A stretch of 64,000 nucleotides of DNA from Micromonospora avicenniae (GCF_900156065.1 NZ_FTNF01000005.1:124001-188000); one strand, 5' to 3'; shown: positions 25,510 to 34,408, numbered from the stretch's first letter. Notes: generated by a model not told the origin, from the sequence alone. Translations and numbers: made by a program.

Positions 25510-27480
25510 GTGCCGAGCAGTTCCACCACCAGCGCCGTGGCGATTGCGCCGCCGGTCCCACCGGCGGCGGCACCACCCGCCGGTCGACGGTCGGCGGTCC
25601 TGCCGGTGGCCGGGTTGGTCGCCGCCTGGGTCGTGCCGCTGCTGGCGTACGCGCTGGGCCTGGCTGGGCTGCTTCCGCCGCTGGTGCTGGTGCTGACCGC
25701 CGCGCTGTTGCGGGTCGGGCGCACCCTGCTCGACCGGCTGATGCTCGCGGCGGCGCTGCTGCTGGGCGCGGTCTGCGCCGCCGGGCTGCTCTTCTCGTAC
25801 TGGCCGTGGGGGCTGCACCCGGTGCCGGTGGCGGGCACTGCGTTCACCGTGCTGCTCGGCTTCGCCCTGGTCACCGGAGTGCGACCCCGCCTGCCGCGCC
25901 CGACGGCGGCCGACCTGGCGCCGGTCCTCGCCGCGGTGTTCGCGATGCTCGCACTCGCCTGGCCCTACCTGCGTGCCGGCGGGCTGGCCGGTCGGCTGGC
26001 GTACGCGATGACCGGTGAGGACAACAGCCGGCACCTGGCGGCCATGGAGGGCATCCGTGCCGTCGGCGGCTACCTCTTCGCGCACCCGGACGCGGCGGCC
26101 CGGATCGCGCCGGACGCGATGGTCTACTACCCGCAGGGGTTCCACCTCACGGCCGCGCTGCTGGACACCTTCCTGCGCTCCTCGACCGCCCCGGGCGGAC
26201 CGGCGAGCACCCTCGACCACTACCTCGGCTGGGCACTGGCCGCGTACGCCCTGCTCGTGCTCGCGGTGGTATGGGCGGCGGCACGGATCGCCGGCCGGCT
26301 GCTGGACCCGGTCCGGGCCTTCGTCCTGGCCGGCGTGTCGACCGCGCTCGCCCTCGGCTCCGAGCTGACCCGGTTCGTGGTCTACGGCTACCCCGGCGAG
26401 AGCCTGGGTCTGGCGCTGACCGCGATCCTGGTCGCGCTGGTCTGCCGACCGGTGGCCCGCACCGGCACCCAGCTCTGCCTGCTCGGGGCGCTCTGCGTCG
26501 GCGTGGGCTTCGCGTACCTGATGTTCCTACCGGTGGTCGGCGTGCTGGTGCTCGCCTGGCTGGTCCGGCACCGACGGGCAGTACGCCGCCGGCCGTGGCT
26601 GCTCGCCACGGTCGCGCTGGTCACCGCCGTGCTCACCCCGCTGCCGAGCGTGGCGGGCCTGCTCTTCACCGATCAGGTCGACAACGTGGCCACCGGCGGC
26701 GGGGTGTTCCCGCGCTACGACGCGTTCCTGGCGCTGGCCGGGGTGGTCGCCGCCGGGCTGTTCGCCGGTGGTCTGCGGCTGCCGGTGTGGCGTCGGTACG
26801 CCGGCGCGCTCGCCGCGACAGTGGCGTTCGCGGCCGGCTTCCGCATCTACTTCCAGGCGCTCGGCACCGACCCCCGCTACTACTACGGCAAGACCCTGCA
26901 CCTGCTGCTGGTCGTCCTGCTCATCGGCGTGGGGGCGGTGCTGCTGCTACGGCCGGTGCCGTGGCGCGCCGCGTCCCCGGGTCGGGCTCGCGCCCGGGCC
27001 GCGCTGCTCGCCCGGGCCGCCGTCGCGGTGTCGCTGGTGGCGGCCACGGCAGGGATGGCCGGCCTGGTACGCGGCGGCGGGATCTTCGCGCAGCCCTTCG
27101 GCAACCGGAGCACGACCTGGGCCGAGGCCTGGTGGTCGGGGACGCTGGACCGGCCCCGGCAGGCCGACGTGACAGTGCGGGCGCTGGCCCAGGCGCCGGT
27201 ACGTGCCGGCGAGGTGACAGTGGTGGTGAGCGACCACCGCCGGGAGGGCTACCTGGAGACCCTCTTCCTCGCCACCCTGCAGGGCAGCCACGGTGCGTCC
27301 GCGCCGGCGTTCTACAACCTTCCGCTCTCCGAGCCGGCCCGCACCGCGGCGGTCGTCGTGGCGGAGAAACGTCCGATCCGGTTCCTGGCCACCAGCCCGG
27401 AGGCCGCCGCGGTGGTCGAGCGGCTGCTCGCCGAACGGCCGGGGCTGCGCGCACGCGTGACCGTCGAGCCGCTGCGCTGA
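25510..27480 (+). CDS. Large multi-pass membrane protein, GT-C-like, function unknown
   Basis: 656 residues from a GTG at 25510 (AGGAGGAGG upstream); longer in-frame extension has no hydrophobic pattern. There are roughly 13 membrane helices. The outer loop after the fifth helix reads AMTGEDNSRHLAAMEGIRAV, and VYYPQGFHLTAALLDTFL follows, a pattern seen in DUF6541-type actinobacterial proteins and reminiscent of GT-C catalytic loops (acidic pair E-D). A soluble C-terminal region of about 110 residues is exported. Probably acts in surface polysaccharide assembly given the neighbours; donor and acceptor unknown. Confidence 0.78.
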   Translation: MPSSSTTSAVAIAPPVPPAAAPPAGRRSAVLPVAGLVAAWVVPLLAYALGLAGLLPPLVLVLTAALLRVGRTLLDRLMLAAALLLGAVCAAGLLFSYWPWGLHPVPVAGTAFTVLLGFALVTGVRPRLPRPTAADLAPVLAAVFAMLALAWPYLRAGGLAGRLAYAMTGEDNSRHLAAMEGIRAVGGYLFAHPDAAARIAPDAMVYYPQGFHLTAALLDTFLRSSTAPGGPASTLDHYLGWALAAYALLVLAVVWAAARIAGRLLDPVRAFVLAGVSTALALGSELTRFVVYGYPGESLGLALTAILVALVCRPVARTGTQLCLLGALCVGVGFAYLMFLPVVGVLVLAWLVRHRRAVRRRPWLLATVALVTAVLTPLPSVAGLLFTDQVDNVATGGGVFPRYDAFLALAGVVAAGLFAGGLRLPVWRRYAGALAATVAFAAGFRIYFQALGTDPRYYYGKTLHLLLVVLLIGVGAVLLLRPVPWRAASPGRARARAALLARAAVAVSLVAATAGMAGLVRGGGIFAQPFGNRSTTWAEAWWSGTLDRPRQADVTVRALAQAPVRAGEVTVVVSDHRREGYLETLFLATLQGSHGASAPAFYNLPLSEPARTAAVVVAEKRPIRFLATSPEAAAVVERLLAERPGLRARVTVEPLR

Positions 27481-27487
27481 TCGGCGC

Positions 27488-27619
27488 GACGGTCTCCCCG
27501 CGGGGGACTGCCCGGTCGCGCGATGCGGCGGGACGTCGGTCGCGCGATGCGGCAGGACGGTCTCCGCGCGGGGGACTGCCCGGTCGCGCGATGCGGCGGG
27601 ACGGTCGGTCGCGCGCGAG
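27488..27619. repeat. 68-base tandem duplication with three-fold internal repeat
   Basis: A 68-base unit (27488-27555) is repeated from 27556 with few changes before being cut at about 27619. Inside, CGGTCGCGCGATGCGGC recurs three times plus a partial fourth, and each unit has a short hairpin (CCCCGCGGGG core). It fills the gap between two convergent genes and may serve as the terminator for both. Confidence 0.8.
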
Positions 27620-27622
27620 CGC

Positions 27623-28654
27623 TCAGGCTCGGGTGGGGGCGAGCAGTGCCAGGACGGCGTCGGCCACGCGCCGCCGCCCGAGACCGTCCACGGCGGACCA
27701 GGCCCGCGCGGAGAGGGCGGCGCGCCGCTCCGGCGAGGTGAGCAGGCCGGAGAGGGTCCGATCGGCGCTCGCCCGGGCGGCCTCGCCCACCGGGCCCTCC
27801 GCCGTCAACTCCGGCAGCTCGCCGACTCCGGCGGCGAGCCCGTGAGCCACCACCCGGTGGTACGACTCACGCTGGTTGTCCACCACGCAGACCAGCGCCG
27901 CGGGCGCGCCGACGCAGCACAACTCCCAGGTGGAGGTGCCCGCGGCGCTGACCACCAGGTCCGCTTCCCGGATCAGCGCCGGCAGCGCGTCGGTGGGCGG
28001 GATCGGACGGAGCAGCTGATCGGGTCCACGCGTCACCTCGGCCAGCTCCACGCCGATCTCCGCGCGGCCGACCACGACTGTCAGTTCCATCGGGTGCCCG
28101 GTCCCGAAGAGCAGCCGGGTCAGCGCCGGGGCCGCCCCGACCGCGTCGGTGCCACCGAAGAAGGCGAGCACCCGGGGCCGCGCCACCGGCGCGGCGGGCG
28201 GGGGGACCGGTGGCCGGGCCGCCACCACCGAGTCACGCAGCAGGGCGTACTCGGCACCGGCCAGCAGCCGGGACGGCGGAGCGTCGATCCGCGTGCCGAG
28301 GTTCTGGTCGAGGTAGAGGTCGGCCTCCTGGCCGCGGGTGTCGCCGTCGACGATGGCGAGCGTGACCACGCCGGCGGCGCGTAGCGCGCCCGCCCCGGCC
28401 GGGTCCAGCTCGTACGAGTCGAGGACCATGACATCCAACCGGTGCCGGCGGGCGGTCTCGACGAGTTCGGCGGGAGTCTGCGGGCCCGGGCGCAGCGGAA
28501 CGTCGCGCGCCGCCAGCTGCGCCGCCGCCCAGCCCACCGACTCGACCGAACCGAACATCTCGACCCGGGCGCCGCGGGCGAGGAACTCCTCGCCGAGCGC
28601 GAGGGACCGGACCAGGTGGCCCACGCCGCGCCGGGGACCGGCGTCGCAGCGCAA
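27623..28654 (-). CDS. pseG: PseG/SpsG-like UDP-sugar hydrolase of nonulosonic acid synthesis
   Basis: About 343 residues as read from a TTG at 28654. A CTG seven codons upstream (28675), overlapping the preceding stop as CTGA and following GGAGGA by 3 bases, would restore the usual N-terminal beta strand RTVRVGLRCDAG and may be the true start. The GT-B-like fold has LRCDAGPRRGVGHLVRSLAL, the family signature with catalytic-type His, DSYELD, LAFFGGTDAVG, and SAAGTSTWELCCVGAPA. PseG removes UDP from 2,4-diacetamido-trideoxy-altrose to give the free hexose. Last gene of the pseB operon; adjoining spsF supports the role. Confidence 0.86.
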   Translation of the reverse strand: MRCDAGPRRGVGHLVRSLALGEEFLARGARVEMFGSVESVGWAAAQLAARDVPLRPGPQTPAELVETARRHRLDVMVLDSYELDPAGAGALRAAGVVTLAIVDGDTRGQEADLYLDQNLGTRIDAPPSRLLAGAEYALLRDSVVAARPPVPPPAAPVARPRVLAFFGGTDAVGAAPALTRLLFGTGHPMELTVVVGRAEIGVELAEVTRGPDQLLRPIPPTDALPALIREADLVVSAAGTSTWELCCVGAPAALVCVVDNQRESYHRVVAHGLAAGVGELPELTAEGPVGEAARASADRTLSGLLTSPERRAALSARAWSAVDGLGRRRVADAVLALLAPTRA

Positions 28655-28671
28655 CCCGACACGTACGGTTC

Positions 28672-29403
28672 TCAGGACTCCTCCAGCCGCTTCTGGCGTA
28701 CGTCGGCGTTGACCGCCCGCAGCGCCGGCTGCCCGTCGAGCCAGTCGGCGAGTTTGCTCAGCGGCACGCTCACGTCACCGAAATGGTCGACGACCGCCCG
28801 TAGCAGGGTCCAGTCCTGCTCGGTGTCGAGCGTGAGCCGCAGCCCGGACCGGTCCGGGGTGAGGGTCACCCCGAGCACCCGGAACGACTCCGGATGGGTG
28901 TACGCGTACGAGGTGACGTGCACCCGGTGGTGGTCGGTGGCGAGGCGGTCCAGGGTCCGTAGCGCCTCGGCGCGGATGATCTCCACGTCCAGTCCGCGCG
29001 GCAGGGTACGGGCGATCGACGTGCTGGCGTAGTCGAGTCCGGGCACCGCCCGGTAGACCGACGCCACCATCGCGATGATCTCCGGGTCGAGCAGCGGGCA
29101 GTCGGCGGTGAACCGCATGACCGCGTCCCCGGGATGGGCGTCGAGGGCGCCGACGAACCGGGTCAGCACGTCGTCGACCGGACCCCGGTGGCACGGCACG
29201 GCGAGCCGTTCGCACTCGGCGGCCACCGCGTCGTCCACCGCGTCGGTGCTGGTCGCGACCACGAGGTCCGCGAGCACTCCGCTGTCCCGCGCGGCCCGGA
29301 CCACCCGGCCCAGCACACTGCGGCCCGCGAGCGGGCGCAGCACCTTGCCCGGCAGCCGGGACGAGCCCATCCGGGCCTGGACGATTCCCACGATCCGCGT
29401 CAC
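28672..29403 (-). CDS. spsF: SpsF-type cytidylyltransferase (probable CMP-nonulosonate synthetase)
   Basis: 243 residues, ATG. Nucleotidyltransferase signature IVQARMGSSRLPGKVLRPLAG at the N-terminus, followed by AVMRFTADCPLLDPEI with the metal-binding Asp and LPRGLDVEIIRAEAL, all typical of SpsF (COG1861-type) proteins. In the Bacillus sps and pse-type loci such a protein sits with SpsC, SpsD, SpsE and SpsG. It most likely activates the nonulosonic acid with CTP, replacing the distinct PseF family, which is absent here. That assignment rests on gene context. It lies 16 bases after the methyltransferase gene. Confidence 0.87.
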   Translation of the reverse strand: MTRIVGIVQARMGSSRLPGKVLRPLAGRSVLGRVVRAARDSGVLADLVVATSTDAVDDAVAAECERLAVPCHRGPVDDVLTRFVGALDAHPGDAVMRFTADCPLLDPEIIAMVASVYRAVPGLDYASTSIARTLPRGLDVEIIRAEALRTLDRLATDHHRVHVTSYAYTHPESFRVLGVTLTPDRSGLRLTLDTEQDWTLLRAVVDHFGDVSVPLSKLADWLDGQPALRAVNADVRQKRLEES

Positions 29404-29419
29404 CGGCGCCTCCGTCCGT

Positions 29420-31234
29420 TCACTGCCGCTCCTGCGGTTTGGTGGCCAGCGCGTCGCGGAGGCGGCGCTTGGCCGCGCGGGCCCCGCGCCGGGCGAGCCG
29501 GGCCGGGGTGATGGCCAGCTTCCCCACCCGGTAGCTCACCGAGCCGTTGAGCAGGTTGAGGGTCACCTCGGCCCGGCGTAGCGCCCGCTCACGGGAGGTC
29601 AGCAGCTCCTCGGTCCACTTCAGCAGCGCCGTGAGCCGGCTCAGCTCCTCGCGTTGGCGCAGCCACGCCTCGCGGAGCTGCTGGAAGCTGCGCGTCCCGG
29701 CCGGCGGATCGGTCGGTTCGACCGATCGCAGCTCGCTCAGGAGCACACCCCGTCCCTCGTTGTCCAGCCCGCGCACCGCTGCGGTCACAGCGGCCTCGAT
29801 GTCCACGGCCGCCGTGACGGTCGCCCGGTCCAGGTCGTGGCCGGCGACGCCGGCGAGTACCACGGTGAGTCCGGCGACATCCAACGCGGACGGCCAGGGG
29901 TGGGCGTATCCGCCGGTGACCAGCGTGGTGGCGAAGCGCCGGAGCCCGCGCGCGAGCACCACCTCCGGGCTGAGCGGGCTCGTGGCCTGCCAGCTCGGGT
30001 CGAGCAGCGTGTACCCGCCGTCGGCGACCAGTACGTTGTCGACGGTCGCCAGCGCCACCGCGCCGCCGAGTTGCCCGTCCGGCCCGGCCTGCCCGGTCAG
30101 CCACGCCGCGTACCCGCGCAGCAGCCGGCGCAGCCCGTCCAGATCGCGGCGCAGGGCGGCGTCGAGCAGCAACGTGCGCAGCAGCCGGCCCTCCGGCACC
30201 GGCCGGCCGTCGAGCGCGGCCAGATCGCGGTGGGCCGCCTCCCGGGTCGCGAACGGCGCGGCAGGTGTCGCGCTGCGGTCGGTCGCCGTGGCGCGCCACC
30301 GCCACCCCTGCGGGTCGGCCACCACCTCGAGCACGTCGCCGCCGGGTCCGGTCTCCAGCAGCGCCACCGGCAGCGCGGCCGGCGGCACGTCGTCGGCGGG
30401 TCCGGCCGCCGGCTCCTTGGCGGCGACCACGACCCAGCCCGGGGCCAGCGCCGAGCCGAGCCCGGCGTGCAGCGCGTCCACGGCGAGCCGGGCGGGGTCC
30501 TGCAGCACGGTGGTGGCGAACCCGTTCGCGCAGGCGTCGTGCAGCACCGCGTCGAAGAGGCCTGAGGTCGTGCCGCGGGTCAGTTCGTCGGCGTCGATCA
30601 GCGCCCGCGCGCCCGCGTCGGTGTACGCCGCGAAGCAGCCGCGCGGGCGCAGTCCGGCCTCGGCCAGCCGGACGTCCAGCTGCTCCCGGTTGGCCGGGTG
30701 GTCGGTGTCCAGCACGCCGGAGATGCTCCAGGCGGTGTCGTCCCGGCGGGCGTACCAGGCGTCGGTGTCGACGAACCGGCGCAGCCCCATCGGGTTCTCC
30801 AGCCACAGCAGCAGGGTGCCGCCGGGACGCAGCGCGCGGGTGAGCCGGGCGAGGACACCGCCCCAGCCCAGCCGGGCGCCCTCGACGGATTCGACGGTGT
30901 CGAGCCCGGCGCCGGCGATCACCACGTCGAACAGTTCGCCGTCGGCGAGGCCGGTGGGGCCACCCACCACCACCCGGGCGGCGCGCGCCGCGAGGGTCAC
31001 CCCGTCCGGGTAGCCACGCAGCAGACAGGTCACCTCGGCGTGCGCGAGCCGGTCGAGCAGCGCCGGGTCGTGCGGCCCGGCGACCAGTACGGAGGCTCCG
31101 GCCGGGACGACAGTGGCGGCCAGTGCCGCCAGCGTCCCGGTCGTGACCGCTCGCCCCTCCGGCAGGTCGGACCAGGCCAGCATCTCCCCGCCGGGGAGCA
31201 CGATCCGGTCGGCCGGTGCCGTTTCAGTCGTCAA
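29420..31234 (-). CDS. Methyltransferase fused to a degenerate kinase-like region and coiled coil (WbdD-like layout)
   Basis: 604 residues. The N-terminal Rossmann domain (about 45-205) has VLVAGPHDPALLDRL, FDVVIAGAGLDTV and LRPGGTLLLWLENP, as in class I methyltransferases. A middle region (about 330-500) contains TVDNVLVADGGYTLLDPSW (Asn400, Asp412), resembling the N-x(n)-D metal-binding part of small-molecule kinases, but no catalytic H-x-D is evident just before it. A coiled coil lies at about 515-565, then NLLNGSVSYRVGKL and a basic tail. WbdD of E. coli O9a has the same order and caps O-antigen chains; a capping or length-setting role is only inferred. Overlaps the upstream gene by 11 bases. 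Confidence 0.75.
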   Translation of the reverse strand: MTTETAPADRIVLPGGEMLAWSDLPEGRAVTTGTLAALAATVVPAGASVLVAGPHDPALLDRLAHAEVTCLLRGYPDGVTLAARAARVVVGGPTGLADGELFDVVIAGAGLDTVESVEGARLGWGGVLARLTRALRPGGTLLLWLENPMGLRRFVDTDAWYARRDDTAWSISGVLDTDHPANREQLDVRLAEAGLRPRGCFAAYTDAGARALIDADELTRGTTSGLFDAVLHDACANGFATTVLQDPARLAVDALHAGLGSALAPGWVVVAAKEPAAGPADDVPPAALPVALLETGPGGDVLEVVADPQGWRWRATATDRSATPAAPFATREAAHRDLAALDGRPVPEGRLLRTLLLDAALRRDLDGLRRLLRGYAAWLTGQAGPDGQLGGAVALATVDNVLVADGGYTLLDPSWQATSPLSPEVVLARGLRRFATTLVTGGYAHPWPSALDVAGLTVVLAGVAGHDLDRATVTAAVDIEAAVTAAVRGLDNEGRGVLLSELRSVEPTDPPAGTRSFQQLREAWLRQREELSRLTALLKWTEELLTSRERALRRAEVTLNLLNGSVSYRVGKLAITPARLARRGARAAKRRLRDALATKPQERQ

Positions 31235-32066
31235 CTGGTTCCTCCTGGAGATTCGCCCAGCCGAGCAGCTCGCGCAGTTCGGCCGGCGTGCAGCGGTGGT
31301 CGAGGCCCAGTTCGTCGCGGGCGATCGCGGCGGCGGTTGGGAGGTCGACCGCCGGGCCGTGCAGCTCCGGCCACTGCCGGCGGATCCGGGCGGTACCGCC
31401 GAAGGTGGGGTCCTCGTTGGCGAGCACCATCGGGTCGCCGTACACGGCCGGTTCGCAGCCCGCCGCGATGCCGTAGAAGATCGCGCTGGTCAGCCGGTTC
31501 GAGGCCACCCGGCGATGCCGGCGCAGCTCGATGAGCTGCTTGTCGAGGAAGTACGGGTCGGTGTTCTTCCACCAGTGCCCCCGGTAACCGTGGCAGATCA
31601 CGCGGAAGCCGGCGTTCTCGTAGAGCCGCCGGACCGTACGCATGCCGTACTCGTGCCAGTAGAGGCAGACGGTCACCGGACCCGGTTCGGTCTCCCGGAT
31701 CAGGGCGATCAGCTTCTTGTGGTCGCCGTGTACGTGCTGCCCCTCCCAGCCGTGGAACGGGTACCAGATGGTGCCCTCCCGCTGCTCGGCCGGCGGGTCG
31801 TCCGGGCGCATGGCCAGCAGGTACGCGAACGGCGCGCCGATGACGGCGACGTTGCGCCGCCCCACGGACCAGGCGCGTCGCCGGGTCTGCTCCGACCAGA
31901 GCAGGCTCGGGGTGCGCTCGGCGTACGGGTGGCCGGGGGCCAGCCCGTCACCGATGTTCCACCCGTGCTGGACGTACCCGTTGATCCGGGGCGGGTGGCC
32001 GTCGCCCAGTCCCGCGTAGCGGGCCAGCACGTGGGCGTGGCCGTAGAAGTGGTTGGCGTGGTGCAT
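31224..32066 (-). CDS. Unrecognised protein of the nonulosonate operon, possible glycosyltransferase
   Basis: 280 residues from an ATG at 32066, 10 bases after the pseC stop codon. No family is recognised with confidence. It lacks a signal peptide and membrane spans. The N-terminal half has a run of His/Trp/Gly residues (MHHANHFYGHAHVLARYAG, NGYVQHGWNIGDG); the second half has CHGYRGHWWKNTDPYFLDKQ and ASNRLTSAIFYGIAAGCEPAVYGDP. The latter looks like the nucleotide-sugar-binding C-terminal half of GT-B enzymes such as sialyl- or polysialyl-transferases and CDP-glycerol-type transferases. Position between pseC and the sugar-activation genes suggests it transfers the CMP-nonulosonate. That role is inference. 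Confidence 0.65.
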   Translation of the reverse strand: MHHANHFYGHAHVLARYAGLGDGHPPRINGYVQHGWNIGDGLAPGHPYAERTPSLLWSEQTRRRAWSVGRRNVAVIGAPFAYLLAMRPDDPPAEQREGTIWYPFHGWEGQHVHGDHKKLIALIRETEPGPVTVCLYWHEYGMRTVRRLYENAGFRVICHGYRGHWWKNTDPYFLDKQLIELRRHRRVASNRLTSAIFYGIAAGCEPAVYGDPMVLANEDPTFGGTARIRRQWPELHGPAVDLPTAAAIARDELGLDHRCTPAELRELLGWANLQEEPVDD

Positions 32067-32076
32067 CAGCGTCCCA

Positions 32077-33234
32077 TCAGGCGGCGGCGGGCCGCACCGT
32101 CCGCCCACGCAACGCCGCAGCCAGCGCGTCGACGACCCGCTCCTGGTCCGCGTCGCTCAGGGTCGGGTAGAGCGGCAGCGAGAGCTCCTGGGCGTAGAAC
32201 GACTCGGCCACCGGGCAGGCCCCCCGCTGGTAGCCCAGGTCCGCGAAGGCCGGGTGCCAGTGCACCGGGATGTAGTTCACCTGCACGCCGATGCCGGCCT
32301 CGCGCATCCGGTCGTAGACCTCGCGGCGACGCCCGTCGAGGATCCGGACCGGGTAGAGGTGCCAGGCCGGCCGCGCCCAGGACCGGCGGCCCGGGGTCAG
32401 CACGCCGGGCAGGTCGTTCAGGGCCTCGTCGTAGCGGGCGACCAGCTCGGCCCGCCGGGCGAGGAAGCCGTCGAGCCGGCGCAGCTGGCTGCGGCCCAGC
32501 GCGCACAGCACGTCCGGCAGCCGGTAGTTCAGCCCGAACTCGTGCACCTCCTGGTGCCAGCCACCCTCGTCCGGCCAGCGCAGCTCGTCGCGGTCGCGGA
32601 CCAGTCCGATGTTGCGGAACCGGCGGGCCCGCTCGAGCAGGCGCGGGTCGGTGCTGGCGACCGCGCCACCCTCGGCCGTCGTGAGGTTCTTGGTGGGAAA
32701 GAAGGAGAACGTGGTCAGGTCGGCGAGCGAGCCGACCGGCCGTTCCCGGTAGGTCGCGCCGATCGAGTGCGCCGCGTCGGCCAGCAGGAGCGTGTCCGAG
32801 CCGCCCAGCGCCGCCCGCAGGGCGTCGTAGTCCGCGGGGTGGCCGGCGTAGTCGACAGCCGAGACCACCCGGGTGCGCGACGTGGTCGCGGCGGCGACGG
32901 CGGCCGGATCGAGGGTGAAGGTCTCCTCCTCGACGTCGGCGAACACGATCTTCGCACCCAGCGCGACGGCGCTGCTGGCCGTCGCCACGAACGTCATGGG
33001 CGGGACGATCACCTCGTCGCCGGGGCCGACGCCGGCCGCCGCGTACGCGACGTGCAGCGCGGCGGTGCCGTTGGAGACGGCGGCGCACCCCACTCCGCCG
33101 GTCCACTCGGCCAGGTCGGCCTCGAAGCCGTCGACCTGCGGGCCGGTGGTGAGCCAGTCGCTGCGCAGGGCGGCGACCACGGCCTCGACGTCGTCCTCGG
33201 TGACCGACTGACGCCCGTACGGGAGCATCGCCAT
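32077..33234 (-). CDS. pseC: PLP-dependent UDP-4-keto-sugar aminotransferase (PseC-like)
   Basis: 385 residues from an ATG at 33234 that overlaps the pseB stop (TGATG). DegT/DnrJ/EryC1 family: VSNGTAALHVAYAA phosphate-binding loop, DYAGHPADYDAL, LLADAAHSIGATY, and the PLP lysine in FSFFPTKNLTTAEGG (Lys182). The His in HEFGLNYRLPDV is also family-typical. PseC converts the UDP-4-keto-6-deoxy-L-arabino-hexose made by PseB into the 4-amino sugar, with glutamate as likely donor. Pairing with a PseB-type dehydratase makes this more specific than the general family. Confidence 0.9.
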   Translation of the reverse strand: MAMLPYGRQSVTEDDVEAVVAALRSDWLTTGPQVDGFEADLAEWTGGVGCAAVSNGTAALHVAYAAAGVGPGDEVIVPPMTFVATASSAVALGAKIVFADVEEETFTLDPAAVAAATTSRTRVVSAVDYAGHPADYDALRAALGGSDTLLLADAAHSIGATYRERPVGSLADLTTFSFFPTKNLTTAEGGAVASTDPRLLERARRFRNIGLVRDRDELRWPDEGGWHQEVHEFGLNYRLPDVLCALGRSQLRRLDGFLARRAELVARYDEALNDLPGVLTPGRRSWARPAWHLYPVRILDGRRREVYDRMREAGIGVQVNYIPVHWHPAFADLGYQRGACPVAESFYAQELSLPLYPTLSDADQERVVDALAAALRGRTVRPAAA

Positions 33235-34214
33235 CACTGCGCGCTGAGGACGTCGCGGAGCTGTTCGACGCTGAGCCACTCGTCGTTGCTGTCCGACCGG
33301 TACGCGAAGCTCTCCGGCACCGGCTCGCAGTCGACCGGCGGCTCGTAACCCCAGGTGGCGATGGTCGGCTGGACGATGAACCGGTCCGGCGCGCGCAGCG
33401 TCCGGCGGCTGTCGTCCAGGGAGATCATCTCTTCATGGAGCTTCTCGCCGGGGCGGATGCCGACCTCGTGGGTGGTGGCGTCCGGGGCGACGGCCTCGAC
33501 CAGGTCGAGGATGCGCATGCTGGGGATCCGTGGAACGAACAGCTCGCCGCCCTGCATCTGGTCGAACGAGTCGACGACGAACTGGACGGCCTGCGGGAGG
33601 GTGATCCAGAAACGGGTCATCCGCTTGTCCGTGATCGGCAGGCTCTTGCCCTCGGCGGCCAACCTGCGGAACAGCGGGACCACCGAGCCGCGGCTGCCGA
33701 CCACGTTGCCGTAGCGCACCACGGCGAACCGGGTCGGGTGCTGGGCGGCGTAGTGGTTCGCGGAGATGAACAGCTTGTCGCCGACCAGCTTGGTGGCGCC
33801 GTACAGGTTGATCGGGCTGGACGCCTTGTCGGTGGAGAGCGCGATGACCTTCTTCACGCCCGCCTCGATGGCGGCGTCGACCACGTGCTGGCAGCCGGTG
33901 ATGTTGGTGGCGATGAACTCCGACGGGTTGTACTCGGCGGTGTCCACCTGCTTGAGCGCGGCGGCGTGCACCACGTGGTCCACCCCGTGCATGGCCCGGG
34001 TGAGCCGGTGCCGGTCGCGGATGTCGCCGATGAACCAGCGCAGCCGTGGGTCGTCGCCGAGCTGCTGGCGCAGCTCGTACTGCTTGAGCTCGTCACGGGA
34101 GAAGACCACGACCCGGGCCGGGTCGGCCTCGGCGAGGACGTGCCGCAGGAAGGCCTTCCCGAAGGAACCCGTTCCTCCGGTGACAAGAATGGAAGATCCA
34201 TTCAGCTCTTTCAA
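33234..34214 (-). CDS. pseB: UDP-N-acetylglucosamine 4,6-dehydratase, inverting (PseB)
   Basis: 326 residues from a TTG at 34214 with GGGAGAAG 3 bases upstream; the longer open frame to 35057 overlaps the divergent acyl carrier protein gene and is not coding. NAD(P)-binding TGGTGSFG (12-19), the catalytic LSTDKASSPINLYGATK block (Asp129, Lys130, Tyr138), and RYGNVVGSRGSVVPLF identify the PseB/FlaA1 group that inverts C5 while removing water. It is the first enzyme of pseudaminic acid synthesis and the first gene of a six-gene leftward operon. Control is probably through the shared divergent region with the acyl carrier protein gene. Confidence 0.93.
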   Translation of the reverse strand: MKELNGSSILVTGGTGSFGKAFLRHVLAEADPARVVVFSRDELKQYELRQQLGDDPRLRWFIGDIRDRHRLTRAMHGVDHVVHAAALKQVDTAEYNPSEFIATNITGCQHVVDAAIEAGVKKVIALSTDKASSPINLYGATKLVGDKLFISANHYAAQHPTRFAVVRYGNVVGSRGSVVPLFRRLAAEGKSLPITDKRMTRFWITLPQAVQFVVDSFDQMQGGELFVPRIPSMRILDLVEAVAPDATTHEVGIRPGEKLHEEMISLDDSRRTLRAPDRFIVQPTIATWGYEPPVDCEPVPESFAYRSDSNDEWLSVEQLRDVLSAQ

Positions 34215-34408
34215 TTGCTTCTCCCGCGGTCGTGGTGGCTTTCGGTCGGCGCCCGGCCGATGGAACGGATCGAGACGATAGACCCGGTGGGTTAACACGC
34301 CAACCCGATTCCGTGAACTGCCGCTCCGAGCAAGGTGAATGCGGAATGCCTTCCAGGCGAACATCTCCTGTGCATTGCAGCGCGGGTGGTGGGTGCGAAA
34401 ACCTCGGC

